The notes: a model not told the origin generated them from the sequence alone. A DNA stretch of 64,000 nucleotides from Planctomycetales bacterium ZRK34 (GCA_014873095.1 CP050848.1:2849850-2913849), one strand, 5' to 3'; numbered from the stretch's first letter, positions 26,938 to 38,855 are shown. Numbers and translations are program-made.

Positions 26938-28419
26938 ATGAATATGGATATCACCCAATCAACGATGATCGAGCTGCGTGATGCGATCGCAGCCAAACAG
27001 GTGACCGCTCACGAAGTCACCGAAGCATACCTGCAGCGCATCGCGGCGCTGAACGACAGCCTCGGCGCTTACACGCAGGTGTTTGCCGAGCGGGCGCTGC
27101 AGCGCGCCGATGAAGTCGACGCCGGCAAGGTCACCGGGGCGCTGGCCGGGGTGCCGATCGCCATCAAGGACAACCTCTGCACGACGTTCGGGCGCACGAC
27201 CTGCTCGTCGAAGATCCTCGAAAAATTTGAATCGCCGTACGACGCCACCGCCGTGCGCCGTCTCGAAGCCGCCGGCGCGGTAATCCTCGGCAAGACCAAT
27301 CTCGATGAGTTCGCCATGGGCTCGTCGACGGAAAACAGCGCCTTCGCCCCGACGCGCAATCCGTGGGACACGACGCGTGTGCCCGGCGGGTCCAGCGGCG
27401 GCAGCGCTGCGGCCGTGGCGGCGGGTCTGTGCGCTGCGGCGCTGGGGTCGGACACCGGCGGGTCGATCCGCCAGCCGGCCGCGCTGTGCGGCATCGTCGG
27501 ACTCAAGCCCACCTACGGGCTGGTCAGTCGGCTCGGTCTGGTCGCCTACGCCTCCTCGCTGGATCAGATCGGCCCGATGACCCGCAGCGTCAGCGATGCG
27601 GCCTTGCTGCTGGATGTGATCGCCGGTCACGACCCGCTGGACTCCACCAGCGCCGATGACGATGCACGCGGCGAAGGCGTCGACTATCTCGACACGCTCG
27701 GTCAGCCCGTCGACAAGCTCCGCATCGGACTGGCCAAGCAGTACATCTCCGATGCCAACGACCCGCAGGTCAACGCGGCGATCGATGCGGCCGTGGCGCA
27801 GCTTCGTGAGTTCGGCGCCGAAATTGTCGAAGTCGATCTGCCGCACACCGAGTACGGCATCGCGACGTACTACATCGTCGCCACCGCCGAGGCCTCGAGC
27901 AATCTCGCCCGCTTCGATGGTGTGCACTACGGCCACCGCACCGACAAGCCCGAAGACCTGATCGACCTGTACGCCGCCTCACGGGCCGAGGGGTTCGGCG
28001 ACGAAGTCAAACGCCGCATCATGCTCGGCACGTACACCTTGTCCAGCGGGTACTACGATGCGTATTACCTGCGCGCCCTGAAGGTGCGCCGCCTGATCAA
28101 ACAGGATTTCGATCAGGCGTTCACGCAGTGCGATGCCATACTCTGTCCGCCCACGACCCATCCCGCCTTTGCCTTCGGCGACAAGACCGACAACCCCCTG
28201 GCGATGTATCTCAACGACGTCTACACCGTCAACTGCAATCTGGCGGGCATTCCCGGGCTGGCGATTCCAGCGGGTTTTGCCGACGTGGACGATCACCGAC
28301 TGCCCATCGGGCTGCAACTTCTCGGGCCCACCTTCAGCGAGGCGCGTCTGTTTCAGATTGCCGCAGCTTTGATCGGCGATCAACCGGCGCCGCTGGCGGA
28401 TTATCGTTTACCCGGATAA
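26938..28419 (+). CDS. gatA: aspartyl/glutamyl-tRNA amidotransferase subunit A
   Basis: Amidase subunit of GatCAB that releases ammonia from glutamine. The Ser-cisSer-Lys triad is visible: Lys77 in AIKDNLCT, Ser152 in GGSSGGSAAAVAAG and the nucleophile Ser176 in DTGGSIRQPA. GLKPTYG, QIGPMTRSV and the C-terminal CPPTTHPAF and NLAGIPGLAIPAG are further signatures. The length of 493 residues is typical. It is followed by a strong terminator at 28540. Confidence 0.97.
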   Translation: MNMDITQSTMIELRDAIAAKQVTAHEVTEAYLQRIAALNDSLGAYTQVFAERALQRADEVDAGKVTGALAGVPIAIKDNLCTTFGRTTCSSKILEKFESPYDATAVRRLEAAGAVILGKTNLDEFAMGSSTENSAFAPTRNPWDTTRVPGGSSGGSAAAVAAGLCAAALGSDTGGSIRQPAALCGIVGLKPTYGLVSRLGLVAYASSLDQIGPMTRSVSDAALLLDVIAGHDPLDSTSADDDARGEGVDYLDTLGQPVDKLRIGLAKQYISDANDPQVNAAIDAAVAQLREFGAEIVEVDLPHTEYGIATYYIVATAEASSNLARFDGVHYGHRTDKPEDLIDLYAASRAEGFGDEVKRRIMLGTYTLSSGYYDAYYLRALKVRRLIKQDFDQAFTQCDAILCPPTTHPAFAFGDKTDNPLAMYLNDVYTVNCNLAGIPGLAIPAGFADVDDHRLPIGLQLLGPTFSEARLFQIAAALIGDQPAPLADYRLPG

Positions 28420-28539
28420 GCCGCTTTAGTCACACAACATCTAGTGGTTAGGGAAATTATTTACTCTGATATGGAATCAGAGTCTTGACTGATTGCTTGA
28501 ATATGGTAAAGATGAAGTTGATCATCTTTCTCCCCTCCG
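28420..28539 (+). ncRNA. structured intergenic segment, possible small RNA or 3' UTR
   Basis: The 120 bases after gatA are AT-richer than the flanking genes and hold two clean hairpins: ACTCTGAT-5-ATCAGAGT (28463-28483) and AAGATGA-6-TCATCTT (28509-28528). The strong terminator at 28540 follows. A TTGACT at 28485 could be a -35 box, but no good -10 follows at 17 bases. It may be only the gatA 3' UTR or a separate small RNA; the sequence alone does not decide. Confidence 0.25.
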
Positions 28540-28575
28540 CCCCGTTAGTGCTTAACGCGCTGGCGGGGTTTTTTT
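28540..28575 (+). terminator. rho-independent terminator after gatCA
   Basis: A 12-bp stem including four G-T pairs (CCCCGTTAGTGC with GCGCTGGCGGGG, 5-base loop), followed immediately by seven T residues. Confidence 0.87.
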
Positions 28576-28656
28576 AATGAATAATGCACAATACCGTACA
28601 CCCCGCCCCTGTAACGGGCATCGGGACGGCATGGCTTCCCTGATGTGCTTTACGAT

Positions 28657-29214
28657 TCAGTTTGACGCGGGAACATATGTGAAGTGCTGGCCGCCGACGG
28701 AGGCTTCATACATCAGCCCGCCCCGGGCCATGGTGAAGATCATCACGCCCTGGTGGTAGTCGGCGTCGGCCGAAGCGCCGCTGGTGGCGGCGACCGCGGA
28801 GGCCTGAGCAGCCAACTGCATCGCGCCGCTTTTGAAGTTTTCCAGCGCTGCGGGTGTCTGAAACAGAATCAACTCACGGTAGGTCTGCCCGCCAAGCTGA
28901 AACCCGATGCTGCCCTGCGACAGATCGCAATACCCGACGAGTCGCTTGCCGGTGAACACCTCGCCGCGGCCGTAGGCGCCGCCGACGCCGATGGCGCCTT
29001 TGCCGACCGTCGGGAAGACCGCATAGCCAGCCGCCTGATCCATCAGAATGTGCAGCCCGCGATCGCGCGCCTGAAACATGCTGATGGTTTGCAGCGTCTC
29101 GCGGTGCAGTTCGCTGCGGTCTGACTGCGTCGTCGGAGCGGTCTGGCACCCGCCGGCCACCGCCAACACCAGCACGAGGCCGAACAACGCAAACCCAACG
29201 CGGCATGTCTTCAT
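28657..29214 (-). CDS. SYLF/YSC84-domain lipoprotein
   Basis: Putative envelope lipoprotein of 185 residues. The N-terminus is a lipoprotein signal peptide with lipobox LAVAGGC (Cys near residue 23). The body has AAGYAVFPTVGKGAIGVGG, GYCDLSQGSIGFQLGGQ and VMIFTMARGGLMYEASVGGQ, which are the glycine-rich signature of the lipid-binding SYLF (Ysc84-like) domain. The frame opens at 29307; the ATG at 29214 gives the signal peptide and follows a GAGGAAAG. It lies 22 bases downstream of the pyrophosphatase gene. Confidence 0.87.
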   Translation of the reverse strand: MKTCRVGFALFGLVLVLAVAGGCQTAPTTQSDRSELHRETLQTISMFQARDRGLHILMDQAAGYAVFPTVGKGAIGVGGAYGRGEVFTGKRLVGYCDLSQGSIGFQLGGQTYRELILFQTPAALENFKSGAMQLAAQASAVAATSGASADADYHQGVMIFTMARGGLMYEASVGGQHFTYVPASN

Positions 29215-29236
29215 CGGTCGCTCTTTCCTCGGCGTA

Positions 29237-29848
29237 TCATTTGCCGAATGTCTCATCGTAATCAGCAAGCGACGCCTCGACCACGCGCATGGCGTGTTCG
29301 CGGTCATAAACTTTTTCGATCGTCATCAGCGAGTCTTCGCCGGGCACCATCTTGTACGTCAGAAAGTAGTGCCGCAGTCGCTCGACCAGCGGGCTGGGCA
29401 GGTGCTTGAGATCGCGCACGCCTTTCATCACCGCATCGTTGTCCAGCACGGCGATGATCTTGTCGTCGGCCTCGCCGTGATCGGTCGCCTGCAGACCGCC
29501 GATCACACGGGCGGGCAGAATGATCTCGGCGCGGTTGATCGGTCGCTCGGTCAGCACGCAGATGTCCAGCGGGTCGTGGTCGCCGCGGTCGGCGTGGGGG
29601 TTCATCGCGCCGACCCGGTTGCCGCAGTAGGTCTGCGGGACAAAACCGTACAGCGTGGGCGGCTGCGAGCTGCTGCGCTGCGGGCGATCGACGCGGAGAT
29701 ACCCGGTCGACTTGTCGACTTCATATTTGACGTAGTCGAACGGCGTCAACTCGATATAGGCCAGCACCACCGACGGAGCGTCTTCGCCGGGCCCCAGCCC
29801 GTGCCAGGGGTGCGGGCGCCAACGGTAAAACGGATCGGGAAAACCCAT
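29237..29848 (-). CDS. ppa: inorganic pyrophosphatase (family I)
   Basis: Hydrolyses pyrophosphate from biosynthetic reactions. Active-site residues are visible in [36 protein letters not shown] and [11 protein letters not shown]. The frame opens at 29926, but homology begins around [11 protein letters not shown], so the ATG at 29848 (203 residues) is the best start. Upstream starts would add about 26 unconserved residues. The SYLF lipoprotein gene follows on the same strand. Confidence 0.93.
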   Translation of the reverse strand: MGFPDPFYRWRPHPWHGLGPGEDAPSVVLAYIELTPFDYVKYEVDKSTGYLRVDRPQRSSSQPPTLYGFVPQTYCGNRVGAMNPHADRGDHDPLDICVLTERPINRAEIILPARVIGGLQATDHGEADDKIIAVLDNDAVMKGVRDLKHLPSPLVERLRHYFLTYKMVPGEDSLMTIEKVYDREHAMRVVEASLADYDETFGK

Positions 29849-29976
29849 GTCATCTAGCTCACTTGGGGGAATGGATTGTGCGCTGCGAACGTGTCTGTTT
29901 GTAGCGATCCTATCGGCCACCCGCAAGCGGGCCTTTGAGTAAAGGGCGCCAATCGTAAAAAACCGAACCCCCTGGT

Positions 29977-30471
29977 TCAGGATTTCATGTTCACAAACTG
30001 CAGCGGAACTCCGATCTTGTCGTCGGCCTTGAGCATCTGAATGACCGATTGCAGGTCGTCGATCTTCTTGCCGTTGACGCGGACTTCTTCGCCCTGGATC
30101 GACGCCTGGACCTTGATCTTCGATTCCTTGATCTGTTTGACGATATTCTTGGCGACATCCTGCGGGATGCCCTGCTGGATGTGGACGGTCCGGCGGTAGG
30201 CGGTGCCGGCGGCGGGCTCGGCTTCGTCGAACTTCAGCACTTTCAGATCCAGCCCGCGCTTGACCGCCTGCTGCTGGAGGATCTCCTTGACGGCCTCGGA
30301 CTTCATCTTGTCGGCTGCGGTGATCGAGAGCGTGTTCGCCTTGGCGTCGTGGGTGATCTCCACGGGACTGCCGCGGAAGTCATAGCGCTGCATGATCGCT
30401 TTGCGGGTGTTGTTCAGGGCGTTTTCGAGCTCGTGGGGCTCGATCTTCGAAACAATGTCAAAACTCGGCAT
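29977..30471 (-). CDS. yajQ: YajQ-family nucleotide-binding protein
   Basis: A 164-residue UPF0234 protein. It starts [20 protein letters not shown] and has [34 protein letters not shown] and the C-terminal [16 protein letters not shown] and LQFVNM. Some members of the family bind cyclic di-GMP and act with transcription factors; the role here is inferred from the family only. Confidence 0.95.
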   Translation of the reverse strand: MPSFDIVSKIEPHELENALNNTRKAIMQRYDFRGSPVEITHDAKANTLSITAADKMKSEAVKEILQQQAVKRGLDLKVLKFDEAEPAAGTAYRRTVHIQQGIPQDVAKNIVKQIKESKIKVQASIQGEEVRVNGKKIDDLQSVIQMLKADDKIGVPLQFVNMKS

Positions 30472-30580
30472 GGAGGCCTCCTGCGTATCTCTGGGAAACG
30501 ATGGAGGTCATCATACCGGCGCAGAGGGGGCGCGTCGTCTTCAACGGGCCTGATCTTCGGCTCCCCCGGCGGGTCGGATG

Positions 30581-30889
30581 TCAGGTTCGATTCAGCTTCT
30601 CCAGCGTCCGCTGCACGCGGGTGGTCAGCTTCTTGGCGGCGCCGCGCACGGCTTCGTACAGATCGTCAGACATGTCTTCGACCATCATCGGCTGATGGTG
30701 CTTGAGGCGGACTTCCATCTTGCACGACTTGTCGACGCCGGACTTGTGCCCGTTGACGTCGTGCAGGTGCACCTCGACGCGCGTCACGTGCTCAGCCCAG
30801 CGGCCCAGTGCCGCTTCCACACGCTCGGTCACATGTGCGGAGATGGAATCGCTGGACTGCACGTCCGACGCATTGATCTGAATCTGCAT
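30581..30889 (-). CDS. hpf: ribosome hibernation-promoting factor, short form
   Basis: A 102-residue HPF/RaiA-type protein that binds the 30S subunit in stationary phase. Its features are MQIQINASDVQSSDSISAHV, ERVEAALGRWAEHVTRVEVHLHDVNG (in segments) and KSCKMEVRLKHHQPMMVED. It lacks the C-terminal dimerisation domain of long HPF. The frame opens at 30922, but a GGAG 8 bases before the ATG at 30889 fixes the start. Confidence 0.9.
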   Translation of the reverse strand: MQIQINASDVQSSDSISAHVTERVEAALGRWAEHVTRVEVHLHDVNGHKSGVDKSCKMEVRLKHHQPMMVEDMSDDLYEAVRGAAKKLTTRVQRTLEKLNRT

Positions 30890-31173
30890 AGGGGTCACTC
30901 CTTTGATTTGAATTCGGGTCATACCTCGGCCCTCTACCTCTAAGTCTACGCAGCGACGGGAGACAAGTTCACCGCCGCGCGGGGCCGGCTGTTAACCCAT
31001 CGGCTCACCGGGCCTCGGGAGTGAATCCGCAGCGACAATATTATTTTGACGCAATGGTCATAAAATTACGAACCGCCCCCCAAACTGCTCCGTAGACGTA
31101 TTAGTGATCTGCCCCGCAGAGGCCTGCACGGTGCATGGCGGATGTGGCGCAAAATTTTATCACGGAGCATGTT

Positions 31174-31620
31174 ATGCGTTACAAAAATTCCATGATGTGG
31201 GCTGGGGCCATCGCCTTCACCGCCGTCCTGCTCGGCGCCGGTTCCGCCTACGCCGGCCATGGGTACGACCGCCGGAACACATCCGTCGGCGGGCATGTGG
31301 TGGTCTCCACGGGTCAGGTCAGCGTCGTGCTGGGTGGGCAGTACAACCGCCCGGCGCCGCGGGTTGTTCAGCGTGTGTATCGTCCGGCACCGGTGGTGGT
31401 GTATCGCCCGGCGCCGGTTTGCCGGCCGGTCTACGTCAAGCCGCGCTGCGCCCCGCCGCGCCCGGTGGTGATCCACCGTTACGACCGCCACTGGCGCGGT
31501 CATGACAAGCACTGGGACCGCGGTCGAGGGCATGACAAACATTGGAATCGTGGTCGAGGCCACGGAAATGACCGCCATGATCGCGGCGACCGGGGTGACC
31601 GGGGGCGTCGTCACCGGTAA
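31174..31620 (+). CDS. secreted His/Arg/Gly-rich protein
   Basis: A 148-residue protein with a signal peptide (ending GSAYAGHG). The middle has Pro/Val/Arg repeats (RPAPVVVYRPAPVCRPV). The C-terminus is an imperfect repeat of RGHDKHWDRGRGHDKHWNRG ending in Asp/Arg dipeptides. The composition suggests metal or polyanion binding at the cell surface; no enzyme family is recognised. A GGAG precedes the ATG at 31174, and an excellent terminator follows. The 250 bases upstream are otherwise empty except for AT-rich stretches that may hold its promoter. Confidence 0.8.
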   Translation: MRYKNSMMWAGAIAFTAVLLGAGSAYAGHGYDRRNTSVGGHVVVSTGQVSVVLGGQYNRPAPRVVQRVYRPAPVVVYRPAPVCRPVYVKPRCAPPRPVVIHRYDRHWRGHDKHWDRGRGHDKHWNRGRGHGNDRHDRGDRGDRGRRHR

Positions 31621-31647
31621 TTGACCCGGAACCTTCCTTTTCCAACG

Positions 31648-31684
31648 CAACAGGCGGCGCCGCGAGGCGCTGCCTGTTGTTTTT
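31648..31684 (+). terminator. rho-independent terminator
   Basis: A 14-bp stem (CAACAGGCGGCGCC with GGCGCTGCCTGTTG, one G-T pair) closed by a GCGA tetraloop and followed by TTTTT. It ends the His/Arg-rich gene. Confidence 0.9.
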
Positions 31685-31716
31685 ATGGTCTGAAGTTGCG
31701 ATCCCGAAGTGAGCTT

Positions 31717-31821
31717 TCACCACGCCGCGCGGACATGCTCGAAGAACCCGGCCGCCAGCCAGCCCAGGGCCAGGCCGATCGCGATGGCCGTCAGTCTTCG
31801 CAGCCAGCGTTTGGTTCGCAT
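31717..31821 (-). CDS. 34-residue single-span membrane peptide
   Basis: A tiny ORF starting 4 bases after the STAS-gene stop. It reads MRTKRWLRRLTAIAIGLALG then WLAAGFFEHVRAAW. The layout is a strongly basic N-terminus, one hydrophobic helix and a short polar end, typical of real small membrane proteins. There is no separate ribosome binding site, so translation would be coupled to the STAS gene. Whether it is conserved in relatives is the key test. Confidence 0.5.
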   Translation of the reverse strand: MRTKRWLRRLTAIAIGLALGWLAAGFFEHVRAAW

Positions 31822-31825
31822 GGAA

Positions 31826-32157
31826 CTACTCGTTGAGTTGCATGGCCGCCAGGGCGGTGGGCACGTCCGAGGAAAACTCGAAGACTTTGTCCAGGCCGGT
31901 CGTCAGCAACACGCCCCAGACATTGTCCGGCACACAGGCCAGCCGCAACCGCCGATCGGCCCGAATCAGACGCTGACGCAGGCGGAGCAACTGCGAGATG
32001 TTGGACGAGTTGATGTGGTGGACCTCGACGAGGTTGAGCACGACATGGCGCGGCGGGCCGGTCTCCAGGCGATGATCCACCGCCGCGAGCTCTTCAGAAA
32101 ACCCGGGCTCATCCGCCAGTTCGGCCAACAGAATATCTTCCGACCACACCTGTAACG

Positions 32158-32161
<4 letters not shown>
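31826..32161 (-). CDS. STAS-domain protein (anti-sigma factor antagonist-like)
   Basis: A 111-residue protein. Its pattern of strand, LAELADEPG, then HVVLNLVEVHHINSSNISQL and RLRLACVPDNVWGVLLTTGL matches the STAS fold. The serine phosphorylated in SpoIIAA-like proteins would fall in NSSNISQL. The ATG overlaps the gyrA stop by 4 bases, so it is translationally coupled to gyrA, an unusual partner. It could be a substrate of the RsbU-type phosphatase at 23943, but that is inference. Confidence 0.82.
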
Positions 32162-34857
<2,696 letters not shown>

Positions 34858-34984
34858 AGATTTTCGATCCGGGATGCGTTCCGATGGGGTCACAAGGGGG
34901 GATCGGAACGGTCTGCGAGTAAGCGAATATTTTACCTGAAAACCCGCTGATTAGCGAGCGACGCAAGGGGTGTTGCAGGGCATG

Positions 34985-35012
34985 AAAAAACCCCGACGCC
35001 GAAGCGCCGGGG
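34985..35012 (-). terminator. rho-independent terminator of the PEP-CTERM gene at 35056
   Basis: On the minus strand: CCCCGGCGC, TTCG tetraloop, GCGTCGGGG, then six T residues. Its twin at 36815 is almost identical. Confidence 0.87.
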
Positions 35013-35055
35013 CGAGGGGTTCCCCTTTTCCGGGAGGATCGAACTGTCGCGGTTT

Positions 35056-36618
35056 TCAGGCTTTTTTGCGGCGACGGGCGATCATCATCACACCGGCGGC
35101 CAGCGCCAGCATCGAGGCCGGTTCCGGCACGTCCGTCAGGTCGCGCGGAATGTAGATCGCAGCGAACTGCCCGCCCTCGACGAGTTCCGGATCGCCGATG
35201 TTGTAATGGGCCTGAACATCCAGCAGGTACCACCCGTCTCCGAGCAGGTCGAACACCGGGATGATGCCCGACGACTCTTCGTTGTTGGTCAGAAAAGCCG
35301 GGTCTGCTTCGGCGGGATCGAAGAACTTGGGATTATGTTCCGCGACCTTGATCGGATCCCCGCCGTTGACCAGGTCGACCACCCAGATCGACGCCAGGTA
35401 GTCATTGCCACCGGGATCTTCCTGAATGATGGCGCGGCCCCAGGGGTCGATGGTCATGTTGTCCATCATGTGGATGCCGTGGTCGATGCCGTTGACGACG
35501 GTGCTGATCGTGCCGCCGGCGGTCGGATCGGTGATGTCGCCGAACTCGACCTGCCAGAGCTTGGAGTTGCCGTTGAAGGTGTCGGTGGTGACGAAGTAGA
35601 ACTCATTTTCCCGGCCGGCGACCGTCATCCACGCACCGTCTTCGATGCGGCGGAACTGCGTCAGGGTCGGATTGTTCACATCGCCGCCGATCGACTGAGC
35701 CTGCAGCTCGGCGCCGGAGAGGTCCGACACGTCGCCGAGGTTGTGCATCTGGAACGAAGCGCCGTTGGCGAAGCTGTTTTCATCGGCCGCACCGCTGACG
35801 GTGACGCCGTACAGTTCGCCGTTGGTCAGGCCGGCCTTTTCGATGGTGGTGCCGGAGGTCTGCTTCTGGCCGACGTAGAAGTACAGCTCGCTGGGCGTGG
35901 ACGCGCCTTCGCTGGAGAAGTTGCGGCTGGCGTCGTCCATACCGGCGACGAGCGTGGCCTGCTGGGCGTACGGGCTGGCCAGCACGTTTTCAAAGGCGAT
36001 GTTGCCGAGACGCGGCAGCTCGTAGCTGGTGCCGGCTTCGGCGCCGGTGGCGATGTGGGCGAACGCGCGGCCGTTGCTGGTCTCTTCGCCGCTCATGAAG
36101 ATGCGGTCCGTCGTGCCGAAGAAGGCGCCGCTTCCGTCGGTGTAGGCAAAAGCCGTTGCGGCGGGCAGGTCGGCCGAGCACAGGCGGTTCAACGCTTCAG
36201 AACCCGTGACATACTGAGCGCCGTCCCACAGCTTGACTTGCTCAATCAGGTCTTCGCCCTGCACGATTTGGCGCGTGGTCTTGTCGACGATCATCTTGCT
36301 GACGAACGAGCCGTTAATCCCGTGGCGGCGGATCACGCCGGCGCTGGAGGAGTGCTCGTGATTCATCAGCACGGTGATGGTGCCGTCGCCGTTGTCATAG
36401 GCGCCCATGCCGTCCGGGATGCCGGCCAGGCGATAGGGGCCGCCCAGCCCCTGCACGGTGTCGCCGACAGTCAGCAGCGACTGCGTCACCACACCCGTCG
36501 CCGTCGGCACCACGTAAGGTTCGACCGAAGTGCTCGGTCCGATGTCCTGCGCCCCGACCGGCGCGCCAAGCAGTGCGCCCGCCATCGGCGCGCACCACAA
36601 CCACTTGCGTACTCGCAT
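35056..36618 (-). CDS. PEP-CTERM protein with PhoX/DUF839-like propeller
   Basis: A 520-residue secreted protein. A signal peptide (ending GAPVGAQ) is followed by a propeller-like body with TITVLMNHEHSSSAGVIRRH, GTTDRIFMSGEETSNGRAFA, GIHMMDNMTIDPWGRAIIQE and ELVEGGQFAAIYIP, features shared with the PhoX-like alkaline phosphatase family. The C-terminus VPEPASMLALAAGVMMIARRRKKA is a canonical sorting tail. The frame opens at 36645, but a GGAG before the ATG at 36618 decides the start. Phosphatase activity is inferred from the fold and has not been shown. Confidence 0.87.
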   Translation of the reverse strand: MRVRKWLWCAPMAGALLGAPVGAQDIGPSTSVEPYVVPTATGVVTQSLLTVGDTVQGLGGPYRLAGIPDGMGAYDNGDGTITVLMNHEHSSSAGVIRRHGINGSFVSKMIVDKTTRQIVQGEDLIEQVKLWDGAQYVTGSEALNRLCSADLPAATAFAYTDGSGAFFGTTDRIFMSGEETSNGRAFAHIATGAEAGTSYELPRLGNIAFENVLASPYAQQATLVAGMDDASRNFSSEGASTPSELYFYVGQKQTSGTTIEKAGLTNGELYGVTVSGAADENSFANGASFQMHNLGDVSDLSGAELQAQSIGGDVNNPTLTQFRRIEDGAWMTVAGRENEFYFVTTDTFNGNSKLWQVEFGDITDPTAGGTISTVVNGIDHGIHMMDNMTIDPWGRAIIQEDPGGNDYLASIWVVDLVNGGDPIKVAEHNPKFFDPAEADPAFLTNNEESSGIIPVFDLLGDGWYLLDVQAHYNIGDPELVEGGQFAAIYIPRDLTDVPEPASMLALAAGVMMIARRRKKA

Positions 36619-36814
36619 AACAATACTCCAAACAGGTTTCCCCACTCCAGCGCGATCAAGCGCCCGCCTGATCTTCGACGCTCGAGTTGACGGTGTTATC
36701 TAAGCCACCCATTGTGAATGACGCGCTCAACATAGATCAGAAGATGTTCAGGATTGGGCAAATCCTCTACAAGCTGCCGGTGAATCTTTGATAGGGTTGT
36801 GAGCTGTATGAATG

Positions 36815-36842
36815 AAAAAACCCCGGCGCTTCAGCGCCGGGG
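36815..36842 (-). terminator. rho-independent terminator of the 5'-nucleotidase-like gene
   Basis: On the minus strand: CCCCGGCGC, TGAA loop, GCGCCGGGG, then six T residues, 40 bases after the stop codon. Confidence 0.9.
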
Positions 36843-36881
36843 TCGGGTTCTCCCGTTTCTCTTAATTGTCGTGATGTAGCG

Positions 36882-38681
36882 TCAGGCCGAGCGGCGGCGG
36901 CGACGCAGGGTCACCAGGCCTGCGAGCATGGCGACGATCGTCGCGGGGCTCGGCACTTCCGTGATGCGGCCTTCGCCGCCGGGAACGTAGGCCAGCAGCG
37001 GATCGCCGACATGACCGTTCAGCGCTTCGGCGAGATAGGTCGCCAGGGCTTGGTCATAGGTGACCGGCAGTTCGGTGTAATCAACGCCGTCCTGAATGCC
37101 GTTGCCATTCCAGTCGTACCCGTCGGTATCGTTGAGCGTGAAGTTGTTGGTGACCAGGTCGACGACCATGCCGTCGACGATCACTTCGCCGTCGTCGACG
37201 ATCTGGATGAGGAAATCGCCGTCGAGGAACACGTCGACGATGCGGCTGCCGGATGTGGCGTTCGGGTCGTAGGTGAAACGCAGGCCGGACACCTGTGCGA
37301 ATCGGCCGTCGACATTTTCGACGTTGGACACGGCGTTCTCAAGGGCCATCAGCAGCAGTTCGACGGGCAGGTCTTCGTGGATTGAAACCTGGTTGCCGAA
37401 CGGGAGCATGTTCAGAATTTCGCCGCGGCTGAACGTGCCGTCCGTGATCACGACGCTGTTGCGGATGCCGCCGCCGTTCTGAATGCCCACGACGTGGTCG
37501 TCGAGGTCGACGCCGAAGTCGGCCGCAAGCTGGCTGGCGGTGTAGACCAGGGCGTCGGCGATGAGGTTGCCGGCGTTGGTTTCCTGCGTGCGGACCAGTT
37601 CGCGGGTGCCGTCGATCACGTAGTCGGTCGTGGCGATGACCTGCGTATCAAAGTCAGCGACGAACGCGGAGACGGGGGTTTCGATCGAATCGACGATGCT
37701 CTGATCGGGCGTCAGGCCGTCGGGTCCGTAGTTGCGGACGGGCAGCGACTCGGCATCGTTGACGCTCAGCAGATTGCCGTCGTCGTCGAAGGTGATCTGC
37801 AGTTTGCCGAGGTAGCCGTAGGACCCGGAGGTGGTGACGATCGGCACGCCGTTGGAGGCGATGATCGGGTAGCTGCCGAAGGGGGTCGCGCCGGCATCGG
37901 ACGGCAGCAGCGGGTCGCCGACATTGGCCAGCAGCTCATCGCCGCCGCCGGCAATGGCGATGTCGACGCCGGTGAGCATCGGAATCAGGTCCAGGTCTTC
38001 GTTGATCGACTGCAGGTGTGACACGAAGATGATCTTGTTGACGCCGCCGGCGGTCAGGTTGTCGATCTCCGCCTGCACGGCCGTCTGCACATCGCCGGCG
38101 GTCACCACACCGGGGCTGGAGATGCTCGAGAGCATCGAGGTCGTGGCGCCGACGACGCCGATCTGCTGCCCGCCCTTGTTGATGACCAGGCTCTTGGACA
38201 GCGTGCCGTCGAGCACGTGCTGGCTGAGACCGGCGTGACCGGAAAAGTCGAGGTTGGCCGAGATGTAGGGCGTGGCGGAGCCGGTGTTGGCCGCGGTGAT
38301 GAACTCGCTGAGCACGCCGGGGCCGAAGTCGAAGTCGTGATTGCCCAGCACGACCGCGTCATAGCCGATCGCCTGCAGGGCCAACGCATCGTAGTACACG
38401 CCGTCGTTGACCGACGCCTGCCAGGTGGCGCCGGCGAGGAAGTTGTCACCCGACGACAGCATCAGCCATTCGCTGCCGACCGTGGTGGCCGCCTGCTTTT
38501 GCTGGTTGACGAGGTCGACGAAACGGGCGATGCCGCCTTCGTTGCCATTCGGCAGCAGGGCGGATTCTCCGTCGTTGTTGTGCAGGATCGTCAGGTCGAA
38601 GTTTGCCTGGGCCGACTGCGTTGCGCCCGTCAGCGCCAGCGCCGCAGCCGCCAGTGTCGTTTTCGTTTTGCTGAATCGCAT
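36882..38681 (-). CDS. secreted 5'-nucleotidase/metallophosphatase with PEP-CTERM-like tail
   Basis: A 599-residue UshA-type protein. A signal peptide ends SAQANF. The N-terminal metallophosphatase half has LTILHNNDGESALL, SGDNFLAG and VVLGNHDFDFG. The C-terminal nucleotidase half has NAGNLIADALVYTA, VGIQNGGGIRNSVV and RGEILNMLPFGNQV. The last residues, VPSPATIVAMLAGLVTLRRRRRSA, form a sorting tail in which Ser replaces the usual Glu. It probably releases phosphate from extracellular nucleotides and lies in tandem with the PhoX-like gene. The ATG at 38681 follows AAGGGGAT. Confidence 0.92.
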   Translation of the reverse strand: MRFSKTKTTLAAAALALTGATQSAQANFDLTILHNNDGESALLPNGNEGGIARFVDLVNQQKQAATTVGSEWLMLSSGDNFLAGATWQASVNDGVYYDALALQAIGYDAVVLGNHDFDFGPGVLSEFITAANTGSATPYISANLDFSGHAGLSQHVLDGTLSKSLVINKGGQQIGVVGATTSMLSSISSPGVVTAGDVQTAVQAEIDNLTAGGVNKIIFVSHLQSINEDLDLIPMLTGVDIAIAGGGDELLANVGDPLLPSDAGATPFGSYPIIASNGVPIVTTSGSYGYLGKLQITFDDDGNLLSVNDAESLPVRNYGPDGLTPDQSIVDSIETPVSAFVADFDTQVIATTDYVIDGTRELVRTQETNAGNLIADALVYTASQLAADFGVDLDDHVVGIQNGGGIRNSVVITDGTFSRGEILNMLPFGNQVSIHEDLPVELLLMALENAVSNVENVDGRFAQVSGLRFTYDPNATSGSRIVDVFLDGDFLIQIVDDGEVIVDGMVVDLVTNNFTLNDTDGYDWNGNGIQDGVDYTELPVTYDQALATYLAEALNGHVGDPLLAYVPGGEGRITEVPSPATIVAMLAGLVTLRRRRRSA

Positions 38682-38855
38682 GATTCATCCCCTTGATGCA
38701 TGGGTCGGTGCTTGGGCAATGCGCCACGCGGCGATCACCCGTATTTTGACGGGTGAGATTAGACCGTAAGCGTGTAAGGTCAGCGCTTAGGGGGCGTGAA
38801 CGATCGTGGAATATGGGGTTTGGATGACGCGAGCAGCGCTAGCGGAAGGTGAGCG

